The notes below the pieces were generated by a model, which did no database searches, was not told the DNA's origin, and saw only the letters and a program-made list of their open reading frames with translations. Below are positions 17,234 to 25,825 of a stretch of DNA of 43,225 nucleotides, piece by piece. The DNA is from a virus. Location of the stretch: IMG/VR virus record IMGVR_UViG_3300042429_000865, positions 1-43,225 of that record, one strand, 5' to 3'. The position numbers were made by a program, and so were the translations under genes. Numbering within the stretch: position 1 is the stretch's first letter; each line of letters opens with the position of its first letter.

Positions 17234-17998
17234 CTACTTGGCCTGAGCCGGAGCGGTAACCGGTGCCTTGTCGGCGACAGCCGCGACGGGCTCGACCTTC
17301 TCGGCCGCCTTGTCCTCGGCGGTGACGCCGGCGACGCGGTCCTTATTGGCCGCCTTCGCGGTGTCGTGCACGGTCTCGCCCTTGGCGTTCACGCCCAGCG
17401 GCGTGGTACCGGTGGCGTCGTCCAGAACGGTGTAGCTGTAGCTGGTGACACCCTGCGAGTCCGGGTAGATGTCGAACTTCACCTTGTACACGGACCAGTC
17501 GCCCGGCTTCTCGACAATCGGCTCGATGGTGGCCGGCTGCGCATCCGGAATGACGCGGCGCCGCTTAGTCTTTCCGTCGAAAGTGTCGATGATGTACGAG
17601 CCATGCTCGAGCTGATCCGAGACGTGGCGAACCGCAATCTCGGTGCCCGCCGTGGCGGTAGCCGGGGTCACGGTCACGTTCTCCGAGCCGTACAGCACAC
17701 CCATGACCGCCGGGTTCAAGAACTCGATGAAGGTCACCTCGAACGCGTCGTCCTTGCTGGTCTGGAGGCTGCGGACCTTGTCGCCGTTCCAGTCCATCTT
17801 CTTGTCTGTCGAGCGCTCTTCCGAGTAGGTGTAGCCTTCATCTGAAACACCGCCCAACCTCACGGCCTCCGGCGGGCGCTCCGAGGTCGCGTCGGTCGGC
17901 AGCGCCACATTCTGCGGAACCAACCAGATGCCGCCGGTAACCTTAGGGGTACCGACAAAGGTATTTCGGCCAATCGTGTGGCCTTGTGTAGTCGCCAT
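17234..17998 (-). CDS. Major tail tube protein
   Basis: This 254-residue protein starts MATTQGHTIGRNTFVGTPKVTGGIWLVPQNVALPTDAT and contains GYTYSEERSTDKKMDWNGDKVRSLQTSKDDAFEVTFIEFLNP, a pattern I know from actinophage tail tube proteins. The C-terminal 55 residues are Ala/Val/Lys-rich and disordered-looking and may decorate the tail surface. It lies just upstream of the frameshifted chaperones and is followed by a strong hairpin, fitting high expression. Assembled hexameric rings would form the tail tube. Confidence 0.9.
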   Translation of the reverse strand: MATTQGHTIGRNTFVGTPKVTGGIWLVPQNVALPTDATSERPPEAVRLGGVSDEGYTYSEERSTDKKMDWNGDKVRSLQTSKDDAFEVTFIEFLNPAVMGVLYGSENVTVTPATATAGTEIAVRHVSDQLEHGSYIIDTFDGKTKRRRVIPDAQPATIEPIVEKPGDWSVYKVKFDIYPDSQGVTSYSYTVLDDATGTTPLGVNAKGETVHDTAKAANKDRVAGVTAEDKAAEKVEPVAAVADKAPVTAPAQAK

Positions 17999-18028
17999 TA
18001 TTCCTCCAAAGGTGTTGGCGTGGTTTGA

Positions 18029-18469
18029 TTATTGGTACGTGGACTGAGACAAAACAGTCCAAGTGATGTTGACCTGATATAGAGAACGGTCGGGAATGTC
18101 CGGGTCATCGGACGGGAACGGGCCGTTCTTCTCGACCGGCGCCGAAACATAGTGCAGCAGTTCGCCGCTGTCGTAAAGATCGACCGCCGTTTCGGGGGCC
18201 GCCCGCATAATCGCCGCACACGTGCGGGCAAGCTGCGAAGTGTACTCATCGTCGGTGCCGTACACCTGCACGATGATCTGAACCCACTGTGTACGCATTG
18301 TGGTTTCGTTGCCCGGCAACGCAAAGGCGCGAATAAACCAGTCGGGCATCGGCGAAGGGATGCGCGTAGCCACCGGAACACCCTCGATACCCTGATCAGC
18401 CAAACCGGCCAACAGGTAAGCGCGGGCAACCCGGTCCATGTCCGGGAACATCAACAGGTCGTCAGCCAT
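18029..18469 (-). CDS. Tail terminator protein
   Basis: This 146-residue protein is encoded immediately before the major tail gene. It begins MADDLLMFPDMDRVARAYLLAGL and has a central RTQWVQIIVQVYGTDDEYTSQLARTCAAIM and C-terminal YQVNITWTVLSQS, consistent with the small alpha/beta tail terminator fold that caps the growing tail and joins it to the head. It overlaps the upstream gene by eight bases. Confidence 0.8.
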   Translation of the reverse strand: MADDLLMFPDMDRVARAYLLAGLADQGIEGVPVATRIPSPMPDWFIRAFALPGNETTMRTQWVQIIVQVYGTDDEYTSQLARTCAAIMRAAPETAVDLYDSGELLHYVSAPVEKNGPFPSDDPDIPDRSLYQVNITWTVLSQSTYQ

Positions 18470-18737
18470 CGGAGCTCAACGCCCGCTCTAGTGCAAAGGT
18501 TTTCGCCTCGTGGCGGCTCGCGCGAATACTCGTCGTAACCACCCGATACCGGGCCCGCTTCTTGTCGGAGCCGTCGTACGTTTTGTAGTACGGCTCCTCG
18601 AGCGGGGTGTCCGTCGTCGGCGGTATCGCATTGGCAGCGGCCTCGATAGCGTCGGCGTGGCGCTTAAGCATCGCCTTATAGGTTGGGTCGTTGCGTAACT
18701 CGTTGAAGCCGGCGCGGTTCGCCTTGAATCTAGCCAC
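18462..18737 (-). CDS. Head-tail joining protein, HK97 gp10-like
   Basis: This 91-residue protein (GTG start, TAGTG overlap with the preceding stop) has an N-terminal helix LRNDPTYKAMLKRHADAIEAAANAI followed by a basic, beta-rich part YRVVTTSIRASRHEAK. This is the pattern of the small neck proteins encoded between stopper and tail terminator in HK97-like phages. Confidence 0.75.
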   Translation of the reverse strand: MARFKANRAGFNELRNDPTYKAMLKRHADAIEAAANAIPPTTDTPLEEPYYKTYDGSDKKRARYRVVTTSIRASRHEAKTFALERALSSDG

Positions 18738-19081
18738 TAGCGCACCGACCGCAACGCCACAACCTGGCGCGTCGGTGCAAACCCGAACGGGCCGTGATCG
18801 TACTCTTTCGGCAAACCGTTAACGGCGAACCGCCGGCCAGTAACCGAGAATTTGTCTCTATGATCGACCACCAGCGCGGCGTCGACAACCAGAAAAAGCT
18901 CCTCGATGACACGTTCCGAACCGGTCGGCGGGCCGGCCGGCTCCTCAGAGCTATCCGACCACCAGATACAGGCCACGTCCACCGGGTCAAGCCAGCTCGG
19001 CTGTACGTTGCCGTGGCCGTCGATCTCTTCCCCGCTGTACGCCTCATGGGCACACGTGAACGGTAGAGGCGTTAACCTCAC
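18737..19081 (-). CDS. Head-tail stopper protein
   Basis: This 114-residue protein was started at GTG 19081, giving a GTGA overlap with the adaptor gene. It contains EEIDGHGNVQPSWLDPVDVACIWWSDSSEEP and ends with EYDHGPFGFAPTRQVVALRSVR, a small beta-barrel pattern expected of a stopper of the SPP1 gp16/HK97 type. It would seal the connector after packaging and receive the tail. A longer upstream frame is antisense-like low-complexity and was not used. Confidence 0.77.
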   Translation of the reverse strand: MRLTPLPFTCAHEAYSGEEIDGHGNVQPSWLDPVDVACIWWSDSSEEPAGPPTGSERVIEELFLVVDAALVVDHRDKFSVTGRRFAVNGLPKEYDHGPFGFAPTRQVVALRSVR

Positions 19082-19578
19082 CGCCGCCAGCTCCCATCCA
19101 ACGAGGGATACAGCGGCCGGCCAGACGGCGTCAGGTTTGCGCCGCAGCTGCACTCGTGATTGCGGAAGAAGGTTTTGCAGCAGGCTTCGTCGTGTTGCTG
19201 AACAACCCCCGTTGGGATGGTGTCGTAGCCCCACGCGGCGCCGCCGGTGTTTCCGTTGTACATCTTGCACAACGCCTGCAGCTGTTCGATTTCCGACGGC
19301 GTGTACATTCCGTAGCGGCGGACCGTTGAATCGATTTGCACCGAGAACGGGCCGGCAGTTTGTGCGGTCACCGCGCCGGTGTCGGCGGCCTCCCAACGCA
19401 ACACAGCCCCGCGGATAATCGCTTTAGCTGCGTCGTCGTACGGGAAGTCGGGCTCGAGAATGCACGGGGCAATGACAGCGGCGAGCGCCAACGCGTCGTC
19501 GATCATCGCCTGTGCTTTATCGGGCGGGATACCCGGTGCGAACGGCGCCAGATCTTCCGGCGTGAGAGTGACAGTCAT
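19078..19578 (-). CDS. Head-tail adaptor protein
   Basis: This 166-residue protein is encoded after the major capsid gene. The N-terminal half is helical (PPDKAQAMIDDALALAAVIAPCI, DDAAKAIIRGAVLRWEAADTGAV), typical of gp6/gp15-like adaptors that bind under the portal. The C-terminal part, about residues 128-147, has four Cys and one His (EACCKTFFRNHECSCG), which looks like a small metal site and is unusual for the family. Confidence 0.8.
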   Translation of the reverse strand: MTVTLTPEDLAPFAPGIPPDKAQAMIDDALALAAVIAPCILEPDFPYDDAAKAIIRGAVLRWEAADTGAVTAQTAGPFSVQIDSTVRRYGMYTPSEIEQLQALCKMYNGNTGGAAWGYDTIPTGVVQQHDEACCKTFFRNHECSCGANLTPSGRPLYPSLDGSWRR

Positions 19579-19594
19579 GGTGACCGCCGCAGAA

Positions 19595-19622
19595 GAGGGC
19601 CCGAGGATCTGCCCGGGCCCTC
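19595..19622 (-). terminator. Hairpin after major capsid gene
   Basis: GAGGGCCCG (19595-19603) pairs with CGGGCCCTC (19614-19622) around a 10-base loop, in the 57-base gap between capsid and adaptor genes. There is no U-tract. Like the hairpin after the tail tube gene it probably limits readthrough or protects the capsid mRNA. Confidence 0.65.
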
Positions 19623-19635
19623 CTCTAGCGGTTTA

Positions 19636-20586
19636 CTACTTCGCGGCCTTGGAGGTCGCGGCCGGGGCCTTCACCGGGTCCGGCGTGGTCGGCGTGCCCT
19701 CGATGACGGCGAACCGCTCAGAGAACACGAACCACGCGTAGACCAGCTCGACGCGGAACAACACCTCGTTGTGTCCGGCCAGGTCGCGGCCGGCGCCGTC
19801 GGGGTCACCGAACTCCAGCATGCGGAAAGGAAAACTCTTCTGCACGCCCCAGCGGATACCGCCCTGGAAGTCGCCGAGGATTGCCTTGACGCCGTTGTCG
19901 GTGGGGTCGCCATCCTTCGCTTTGCCCGAGACGGTGCTCGAGGTGGCCGAGTTGACGCCCTCGAACGATGAGATGCCGTTACCGAGACCCAACTCGGGGA
20001 ACTTCTTGCGACCGTCCTGGTAGCGGGCGGTCGACAGGGTCCACGCGTAGCTCGGATCGAACGCGACACCGTTCACGCTGTAGCCGTCGGCGATGACCAG
20101 GCCGGCGGCCTGCTCGAAGTCCATGTCGGCCAAGCTCCCCGCCGGCACGCGCTTATCGGTCGTGTTGAGGTAGTTAGTCCAGCTTGGGATCTCGCTGTTG
20201 GTGCGCGGGTTCAGCCGGTAGTACAGGCCCAGATCGAGCGCGCGAGAGATGGCGCGAGCGCACTTCTCCTGAAACTTGTTGAGGATACCCAGCTGGTAAT
20301 CCTCGTCGGCCCAGCGGAATTCATCCGAGGTCCGCATCTGAACGACGGCCTTGTGCGGCACCGCGGTCACAAACGAGGGGCGCGCTTCGTCCGCTGATTT
20401 GTGCGCCGACTCCTCGACGAACTCCGCCGACAAGTCCTCATCGAACGTGACGATGTTCAGGTTGCCGAACCGCATCGGCTCCTGTCCGGACAAGCTCGCG
20501 ACGGTCGAGGCAGTCTTCGTCTTCTCGACGATGCCAGACGCAATGTTAGTGGGAAGGAAGAGGTCGGTACTCTGTAGAGCAGCCAT
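19636..20586 (-). CDS. Major capsid protein, HK97 fold
   Basis: This 316-residue protein starts MAALQSTDLFLPTNIASGIVEKTKTASTVASLSGQEPMRFGNLNIVTF, the N-arm and E-loop pattern of HK97-type capsid proteins of actinophages. Further typical elements are EFVEESAHKSADEARPSF, FQEKCARAISRALDLGLY (spine helix region) and FRVELVYAWFVFSERFAVIEG (P domain/A loop). The length fits a protein without a delta domain, matching the separate scaffold gene just upstream. The C-terminus is an Ala/Lys/Thr tail. Confidence 0.93.
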   Translation of the reverse strand: MAALQSTDLFLPTNIASGIVEKTKTASTVASLSGQEPMRFGNLNIVTFDEDLSAEFVEESAHKSADEARPSFVTAVPHKAVVQMRTSDEFRWADEDYQLGILNKFQEKCARAISRALDLGLYYRLNPRTNSEIPSWTNYLNTTDKRVPAGSLADMDFEQAAGLVIADGYSVNGVAFDPSYAWTLSTARYQDGRKKFPELGLGNGISSFEGVNSATSSTVSGKAKDGDPTDNGVKAILGDFQGGIRWGVQKSFPFRMLEFGDPDGAGRDLAGHNEVLFRVELVYAWFVFSERFAVIEGTPTTPDPVKAPAATSKAAK

Positions 20587-20610
20587 ATTGTTTTACTCCT
20601 AGTGAATCGG

Positions 20611-21081
20611 TTACTGCCCGTTGATCGTTCGCAGAAAGTCGCGAGTCGGATCAGTCGGGGCGGGATTGGGTGTGCGACCCTCGCGGGGCACTACGTGCTT
20701 GCGCTTGCCCTGTCCAACCAGCCGGTCGACCTGCTTCAGCAGGGTCTCCGGTTCGGTAGCAGTGAGGAACAACTCGGCGTCCTCGTCTGCAATTTCGTGC
20801 AGAACCACAAGGTGCGCCTTGAGCGCCTCAGTAACCCGCGACGGGATGCCGGCGACCTCAGAGTCGGCCTTAGCCAACCTGTCGGCGACCTTCTCAGCCT
20901 CGGACTTCTGCGCCTCTTCAATCTCATCGAGGCGACTGGCCTTGGCTTTCAACTCCTTGATTGCAGTCTTTTGGGCTGCAAGAGTTTTCACCAACGGGTG
21001 ATCATCCGGGAGTTGCAGAGCGTCGGGGGTTACGTCCTCGGTTACCGTTTCGGCGACTTCGGCGGTTGTTACATCAGACAT
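20611..21081 (-). CDS. Capsid scaffolding protein
   Basis: This 156-residue protein was started at ATG 21081 with GGGAGA eight bases upstream; an ATG at 21096 is possible. It is acidic and strongly helical; about residues 38-95 (LAAQKTAIKELKAKASRLDEIEEAQKSEAEKVADRLAKADSEVAG) form a coiled coil. The C-terminal TPNPAPTDPTRDFLRTINGQ is a typical capsid-binding tail. It directly precedes the capsid gene, as in scaffold-dependent HK97-like phages. Confidence 0.87.
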   Translation of the reverse strand: MSDVTTAEVAETVTEDVTPDALQLPDDHPLVKTLAAQKTAIKELKAKASRLDEIEEAQKSEAEKVADRLAKADSEVAGIPSRVTEALKAHLVVLHEIADEDAELFLTATEPETLLKQVDRLVGQGKRKHVVPREGRTPNPAPTDPTRDFLRTINGQ

Positions 21082-21136
21082 GCGGTGTTCTCCCATTTCG
21101 GAAGTGGCCCCGGTCCCATTTAGGGCGGGGAAGTCT

Positions 21137-21796
21137 CTATTTAAGGTTCTTCTTGATCCAGGCTCGCGCGGCAGCGTTGCCGCGCTCCTGCTGGTCGTAG
21201 AAGTCGCGGTCGTCGCGCTTCGAGGGTGTGTATTTCTGCACCGGAACCTCCCGGCCAACCCAAGCGGACGCCGCGCGGCAGTAGCAGTGATCGTGGCAAG
21301 CAAACCGAGCGGTAGCCTCAGTGAACACACCGCCACGACTAGCGACCATCTTGCAGAAGTTGCACGCATCCGGGCGGGTGATTCTGTACCACCCGCGGGC
21401 CTGCGGATCGCGCACGGTAGAACCGGTGATCGTGCTGTTGGCGGAATTCGCGAGGCGCTTCTGCACACCGCCAGTCAGGCGGGACTTCGCCAGCGCCAGA
21501 TCAGGTTCAGGCTGATACAGCGCCGCCACCGACCACCCGATAAGGGCCTCGGTACCGAGGTCCCCCAGCGGCGCCACGATGGCTTGAAAAGTGCCCTCGA
21601 TTTCTTCGCGTTCACGTTCGGCGTCATACCACTCGGCGGCAACGGCGGACGCGGCTAGCGCCCACTCATCCACCTGAGCGGGGACCACATCCCACAGCGC
21701 GGCGGCCACCAGCTCCGGATTCTCCAGCGCCCACAGCTGCTCAAGCTCGGACGCGGCCAAGCCGGTCACCAACTCGAGGTCAGTTGCCAGCGACAT
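21137..21796 (-). CDS. MuF-like minor capsid protein
   Basis: This 219-residue protein follows the portal gene with a 17-base overlap. The N-terminal two thirds are helical. The C-terminal motif RPDACNFCKMVASRGGVFTE followed by CHDHCYCRAA (about residues 140-175) is the cysteine/histidine cluster characteristic of MuF/SPP1 gp7-like head proteins of actinophages. Such proteins are packaged in the head near the portal and may be ejected with the DNA. Confidence 0.88.
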   Translation of the reverse strand: MSLATDLELVTGLAASELEQLWALENPELVAAALWDVVPAQVDEWALAASAVAAEWYDAEREREEIEGTFQAIVAPLGDLGTEALIGWSVAALYQPEPDLALAKSRLTGGVQKRLANSANSTITGSTVRDPQARGWYRITRPDACNFCKMVASRGGVFTEATARFACHDHCYCRAASAWVGREVPVQKYTPSKRDDRDFYDQQERGNAAARAWIKKNLK

Positions 21797-23300
21797 TTGC
21801 GGTAGGTTCTGTCACCGCGGCCGCAACATCCGGCGCCGCCGGCAGAGCCTGCTGTTGTTGCTTCAACGCGTCCAACGCCGACCGCATCACCGTCGCGGTG
21901 CCCACCGCCCGGCGCTTCTCCGACATTGCGCGGGCGATCTGCTGATCATCCAGACCCAGCAACTCGAGCCCCACCTCAGTCTCGGCAAGCCACGGCACCG
22001 CGGCAAGTTTCTTCATGCCGGCATCCGCGACCGCGGACTGGCTCAGGTACTCCGGGTTACGCCACTTGGTGTCGATGGTCTGCCACTCTGCCGGCACAGC
22101 GGTTAAGCCGTTTTGGATTGCGAGTGCGCGCATCATGGCCCGACGCAACGCCGGCGCCCAATTTGCCATCGCGTCCTCGGCCGTGCGAACCAGAGCGCGG
22201 TCGGCGGCGTCGGTGCCGTCCGCGGTGGTCGTGTTGGTGCGGGCCTGCACGCCTAATTCCGTTACCGGAATGGAAGTTTGGCCCGAAAAATTATTTGCAT
22301 GCTGCTGGAACAGGTCGATATGCGGCTGCGGGCTGTGCGCCTGAAACTGTTTGATATCCGCCCTGGCAAGTTGTGGGTCGGCGTCCGGATCATCCGGCAC
22401 ACCCTTAATGCGGCCCAACATGACCTGCCAGCTCGGCTTAACCGAGCCGTCGGCGTTGCGGAAGACGGACTCATCCGCACCCAACATCCACAACTCCGGA
22501 TAGGAGAACACATCCGCGTGCCCTTCCATGCGAATAAGCGTTCGTATTGCCTGATCGTGAATCGCCATAACCGGCCGGCTGATACGCGACGTTCCAAACG
22601 GCCGGCGCACCTGCGGGCGATACACCAAAGCCTCCACCGGCACGCCGTACGGGTGCCGGACCCGGTCCACGAACCACTCGCCGCCGTCGCGGACGGCGGT
22701 AATCGTTTCGCCGTCCAGATACAGGGCAAGCTCGGTCGGCGCCTTCGACTCCGTACACCACCCCGTGATCGAGAGAAGGTTATCCATGCGGCGAGTCCGC
22801 GGGTTGTAGTCACCCGTCGCGGATAAGCCGTCCTTGATATGGATGAGGCTGTCCGGCTCGTCGGTGTCACCGTTGGTGTTAATCAGGAACGCGACACCAT
22901 GAATTAGAGAAGCCACAAACGCGGCGTTAGACTCGGCGCCGAAGTAATTTTGCTCCCAGACGTCTCTAAAACCGAGAGAGTTTAAGTCGCCGTCAGTCCA
23001 CACGAATCGGTCTAGGTTCGTGCGTTGCGCCAGAGCGTCAACGGCCTTAGCGGACCATCCGAGCGTGAGTCCCAAGTTGTAGTATTGCGGCGGAATGATC
23101 GTTCCGACCTGCTGAACCGCGCGGCGGCCATCGTAATACGACTCCCGCAAAATGTTTCGCGGTGTGCGGTCGTGCAACTGCCGCAACAGATGATTAAGCA
23201 GCAGATCCTCATCGTAGGACAAGTCCGGAAGATGGATTGTCCAGTAGTCGGTAGTCCATAGCGACGTATAGTGCTCGCCGCCACCGTAAGCGGGAATCAT
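21780..23300 (-). CDS. Portal protein
   Basis: This 506-residue protein has start ATG 23300, which overlaps the large terminase stop by ATGA; a longer frame upstream is a shadow. SPP1 gp6-like features include an N-terminal LRQLHDRTPRNILRESYYDGRRAVQQVG, a central RPFGTSRISRPVMAIHDQAIRTLIRMEGHADVFSYPELWMLGAD and C-terminal helical domain. Twelve copies form the DNA entry channel. Size and position between terminase and MuF fit well. Confidence 0.93.
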   Translation of the reverse strand: MIPAYGGGEHYTSLWTTDYWTIHLPDLSYDEDLLLNHLLRQLHDRTPRNILRESYYDGRRAVQQVGTIIPPQYYNLGLTLGWSAKAVDALAQRTNLDRFVWTDGDLNSLGFRDVWEQNYFGAESNAAFVASLIHGVAFLINTNGDTDEPDSLIHIKDGLSATGDYNPRTRRMDNLLSITGWCTESKAPTELALYLDGETITAVRDGGEWFVDRVRHPYGVPVEALVYRPQVRRPFGTSRISRPVMAIHDQAIRTLIRMEGHADVFSYPELWMLGADESVFRNADGSVKPSWQVMLGRIKGVPDDPDADPQLARADIKQFQAHSPQPHIDLFQQHANNFSGQTSIPVTELGVQARTNTTTADGTDAADRALVRTAEDAMANWAPALRRAMMRALAIQNGLTAVPAEWQTIDTKWRNPEYLSQSAVADAGMKKLAAVPWLAETEVGLELLGLDDQQIARAMSEKRRAVGTATVMRSALDALKQQQQALPAAPDVAAAVTEPTANVAGN

Positions 23301-24778
23301 AAAAGGATTGCCGCCTTTCTGTTCGCGGAAGTGCGCTCGCCCGTCGTGCGCCGGCGCGTAGAAGACGCGGACAGCAGCGCAAGAGTGCAAGCGACTAGAG
23401 GATGGATCTGGGAAGAGGCATCGCGGCGGTCCCAACCCCACCCGCCGGCATCGCCAATCGGTCGTTTCTTGGCGCCGGCAACCGCGGCCGCCAACTGAGC
23501 CTGCCCCGCGTGCGACACCGTGCCGGCGCCCGCGCGAGACTCGAACTGCAAGCAGCCCTTAGCCATATCGCGGGCCGTGCTCTTTCGAACCTTAACCCGG
23601 CGGTTAATCAGCTCCGGCACCATCTGCGACGCCGGGCTCAGGTCGTCGATAACAACCTCGGTGCGCCGGCCGGCCGCGGTAGCAATCCACTGCACGGCCG
23701 CGGCAACATCGCCGCCCGCCCACACTTCCTCAACGTGGATTGAGTCCTCAACCACCCACGCCGCGGCGACGCTTATTTGCATCGCGTGCGACATGTCGAC
23801 GCCAAACGCCGTCGGCGGCGTCTCCGAGTCCGGGCCCGGCGCGTTCAGCTTGCGCCACACCGCCGCCGGGATAACCGGCATATGTGCGGCGGCCTCATTC
23901 CAAATGCCGAGGCGCTCTAGCCGGAACTGCTCCTCCGACATGGACGCCAGCTCAGTCGCGACGGCCTCCTGGGAAATGCGAGAACCGTAGGCGGGGTTTG
24001 CTTTAGCCCACGTGAGGGGGTCGTCGATCGGGTCGTCCGACTCCGCCGCCCACTCCAAGTAGGCGACCGTGTTTTCCCGGCCAAGGACGCCCAGGTTTCT
24101 CATCCGCTCGAAAACTTCGCCATCATCATTTTCTGTTGGCGGTGTTCCGAGTAGCCACGCCTGAGGGTTGGGGCGGGCACTCATCGTGGGCAGGATCGCT
24201 GACCAACTAGAGGGAGAGAGAATCTGTGCCTCATCGAGCAAGAGGCAATCACAAGAGAAGCCACGGCCGGAGCCAGTCGAGCGGGCCTTAAACCTTATTG
24301 TCTGACCGGACTTGAAACGTATGTACTCGCGGTTAACGGCGCGCATAACGGACTCGACGCGCTCTTCCAAGTTAGGAAATTGCTCGATAATGCCGAGCAG
24401 CCTGCCAAAGACCTCTCTGGCCGTGTCCTGCTGATGCGCGCTAACGATGATCGTTTGTTCTCCAAACAAGAGAATCCCAGCGAGGGCTCGGGCGACGATG
24501 ATCTCGCTTTTGCCGTTCTGACGCGGGGCACTGATCGCCACCTGACGGGCCGCCCACTGACCATCCGGGCGTTCACCCATCGCAGCCTGTAGAACAGTCT
24601 CCTGCCACGGATCCAGCACAACGCCGAAACCCGCGGCAAGGTCCGAGACGTCCTGCCAGCTATTTTGCCGCGTCTTTGGCCCGTGCAGCACCCTTGGCGG
24701 CGCTTGCACGCCTAGCAGCCCTACGCCGCGCGATTTCGTCAACTGTGTCACCCTTCGGGGCGGCCGGCGCCAGCTCAT
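23297..24778 (-). CDS. terL: Large terminase subunit
   Basis: This 493-residue packaging motor has an ATPase domain with Walker A SAPRQNGKS (83-91) and Walker B LLLDEAQ (179-185), and a motif III-like WLLGTPPTEN near 209-217. The C-terminal nuclease domain has acidic residues D328 (FGVDMS), D378/D379 (VVIDDL) and D450 (GWGWDRRDAS). The start at 24778 overlaps the small subunit by 119 bases but includes the conserved LLGVQAPPRVLHGP segment, so it is kept; a GTG at 24691 is an alternative. It cuts and translocates concatemeric DNA into the head. Confidence 0.94.
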   Translation of the reverse strand: MSWRRPPRRVTQLTKSRGVGLLGVQAPPRVLHGPKTRQNSWQDVSDLAAGFGVVLDPWQETVLQAAMGERPDGQWAARQVAISAPRQNGKSEIIVARALAGILLFGEQTIIVSAHQQDTAREVFGRLLGIIEQFPNLEERVESVMRAVNREYIRFKSGQTIRFKARSTGSGRGFSCDCLLLDEAQILSPSSWSAILPTMSARPNPQAWLLGTPPTENDDGEVFERMRNLGVLGRENTVAYLEWAAESDDPIDDPLTWAKANPAYGSRISQEAVATELASMSEEQFRLERLGIWNEAAAHMPVIPAAVWRKLNAPGPDSETPPTAFGVDMSHAMQISVAAAWVVEDSIHVEEVWAGGDVAAAVQWIATAAGRRTEVVIDDLSPASQMVPELINRRVKVRKSTARDMAKGCLQFESRAGAGTVSHAGQAQLAAAVAGAKKRPIGDAGGWGWDRRDASSQIHPLVACTLALLSASSTRRRTTGERTSANRKAAILL

Positions 24779-24932
24779 CTATCCGGGCGATAACGTCGAC
24801 CAGGCGGGCGTAGAGCGCGGTTCGGTCACGCATGGCGGCGCACACCTCAAGGTCGGCGGCGATTTGGTCTCGCACGGCCCGCAGAGTGGCTAATTGCTCC
24901 CCGGTGGCGGCCGCGTCAACGATGGAGGACAA
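24660..24932 (-). CDS. terS: Small terminase subunit (probable)
   Basis: This 90-residue, highly helical protein begins MSSIVDAAATGEQLATLRAVRDQIAADLEVC with a charged Ala/Arg/Lys-rich C-terminus. The TTG start at 24932 has only a distant AGGGGGG upstream, so the exact start is uncertain. Position before terL and next to the candidate cos region supports the small subunit; no clear DNA-binding motif is visible. Proteins of this size and composition occupy this place in many HNH-terS-terL actinophages. Confidence 0.75.
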   Translation of the reverse strand: MSSIVDAAATGEQLATLRAVRDQIAADLEVCAAMRDRTALYARLVDVIARIDELAPAAPKGDTVDEIARRRAARRASAAKGAARAKDAAK

Positions 24933-25102
24933 GGAAAACCGGCCCCCCTAATGTGGTAATGCTCTTCGTGTGTGAGAGTGGCCTATGCGCCTCGAGATGG
25001 TTAGGCAAAACCCCAGGTCAGAGGCCCCCACCCTGGGCGGTTTGTCTCTGTTTTAGCCACCGTTTTCGCTGTTCTAGATACAAACTGTCGCTGTTTTAGC
25101 GA
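24933..25102. other. Candidate cos region
   Basis: This 170-base non-coding gap lies between the HNH endonuclease and small terminase genes, which is where cos lies in HK97. It has a CCCAGG/CCTGGG inverted repeat at 25012-25017 and 25032-25037 that could surround the nicking site, followed by phased CTGTTTTAG repeats. Packaging by cohesive ends is inferred; the exact nick sites cannot be read from the sequence. Confidence 0.5.
25048..25100 (+). repeat. Three phased CTGTTTTAG repeats
   Basis: CTGTTTTAGC at 25048-25057, CTGTTCTAG at 25069-25077 and CTGTTTTAGC at 25091-25100 are spaced 21 and 22 bases, two helical turns each, so a protein could bind all three on one face. The third is part of a GTCGCT/AGCGAC palindrome and touches the HNH stop codon. 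They could be terminase-binding (cosB-like) sites or operators. Confidence 0.7.
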
Positions 25103-25408
25103 CTAAGTCCAGCGCCGCTCGGTGACATAGGTCGCGCCTGTTGGTAATGGAATAGAGACACCCTTGGCCCTATTGCATACCCGATGGCTGGGCACCTTCT
25201 GCACCGAGCCATCGGGGTTGGTGAGCTCATCGAGCCCACCCTTCGCTAGGGGGATGACGTGGTCCACCTGGTAGGCAAGAGGGTCTAACCAATCGGCGGT
25301 GTAGTCAATGTCCTCGCCGCACCAGTGACACGGCGGCTGACCCTTAGCGAGGATGCGTCGGTGGTGGTTGCGCTTAGTCGAGTCACGCTTGACGGGGGTC
25401 ACGCCCAT
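25103..25408 (-). CDS. HNH endonuclease
   Basis: This 101-residue protein has a zinc-binding CHWC (about 27-30), the core YQVDHVIPLAKGG (46-58) with the catalytic His, and SHRVCNRAKG (about 74-83). HNH proteins encoded next to terS and cos, like HK97 gp74, stimulate terminase cutting at cos and are needed for packaging in several phages. It is placed directly upstream of the candidate cos region on the same strand as the terminase genes. Confidence 0.93.
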   Translation of the reverse strand: MGVTPVKRDSTKRNHHRRILAKGQPPCHWCGEDIDYTADWLDPLAYQVDHVIPLAKGGLDELTNPDGSVQKVPSHRVCNRAKGVSIPLPTGATYVTERRWT

Positions 25409-25409
25409 G

Positions 25410-25475
25410 TCAGCACACAGAGACGAACACGCCGAGCGCCCACAGCGTCACGTTAACCACAGTGCACACGTCCAC
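25410..25475 (-). CDS. Possible 21-residue hydrophobic peptide
   Basis: A GTG at 25475 shares a base with the stop of the upstream gene (TAGTG) and opens a frame that ends two bases before the HNH ATG, so it fills the gap exactly. The product (MDVCTVVNVTLWALGVFVSVC) would be a short membrane-inserting peptide. The tight spacing is the only evidence; no ribosome binding site is clear. Confidence 0.3.
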   Translation of the reverse strand: MDVCTVVNVTLWALGVFVSVC

Positions 25476-25825
25476 TACGACTCATCCTCATCGGGCTCGC
25501 CGTTGTTGTCGTGCTTGTCGATCATGTCCCACGCGATGGCGAGTGCATCGTCGCGCATGTCGAGCGCGTCCTCGAGCTGAGCTACACGCGCTGTAAGGCG
25601 CGCTACCTCATCGCATTTGATTACGAGTAGGTAGACACTCAACGCCATATTGCGTAGACCCGGCCTCGGATCCTCAGTCTCCCGGCCCGCACGAATAAAC
25701 TCGTGCACGCTCTGCTCGATAAACGCGGCGTCAGTATCGCCGGGGCGCTGTTGACGGTATGACGCCAGCTCCTGGCGTGTGCGCTCACATACGCTAGCGA
25801 GGGAAGCAAAGGCGGCCTCAAACAT
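25475..25825 (-). CDS. Conserved-type small protein with coiled coil
   Basis: This 116-residue protein overlaps the methyltransferase stop (TGATG). The first 75 residues are helical with a Cys and many Arg/Gln; about residues 70-105 (KCDEVARLTARVAQLEDALDMRDDALAIAWDMIDKHD) form a heptad-like coiled coil; the C-terminus is acidic. It is co-transcribed with the methyltransferase and HNH genes. I do not recognise a family. Confidence 0.72.
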   Translation of the reverse strand: MFEAAFASLASVCERTRQELASYRQQRPGDTDAAFIEQSVHEFIRAGRETEDPRPGLRNMALSVYLLVIKCDEVARLTARVAQLEDALDMRDDALAIAWDMIDKHDNNGEPDEDES

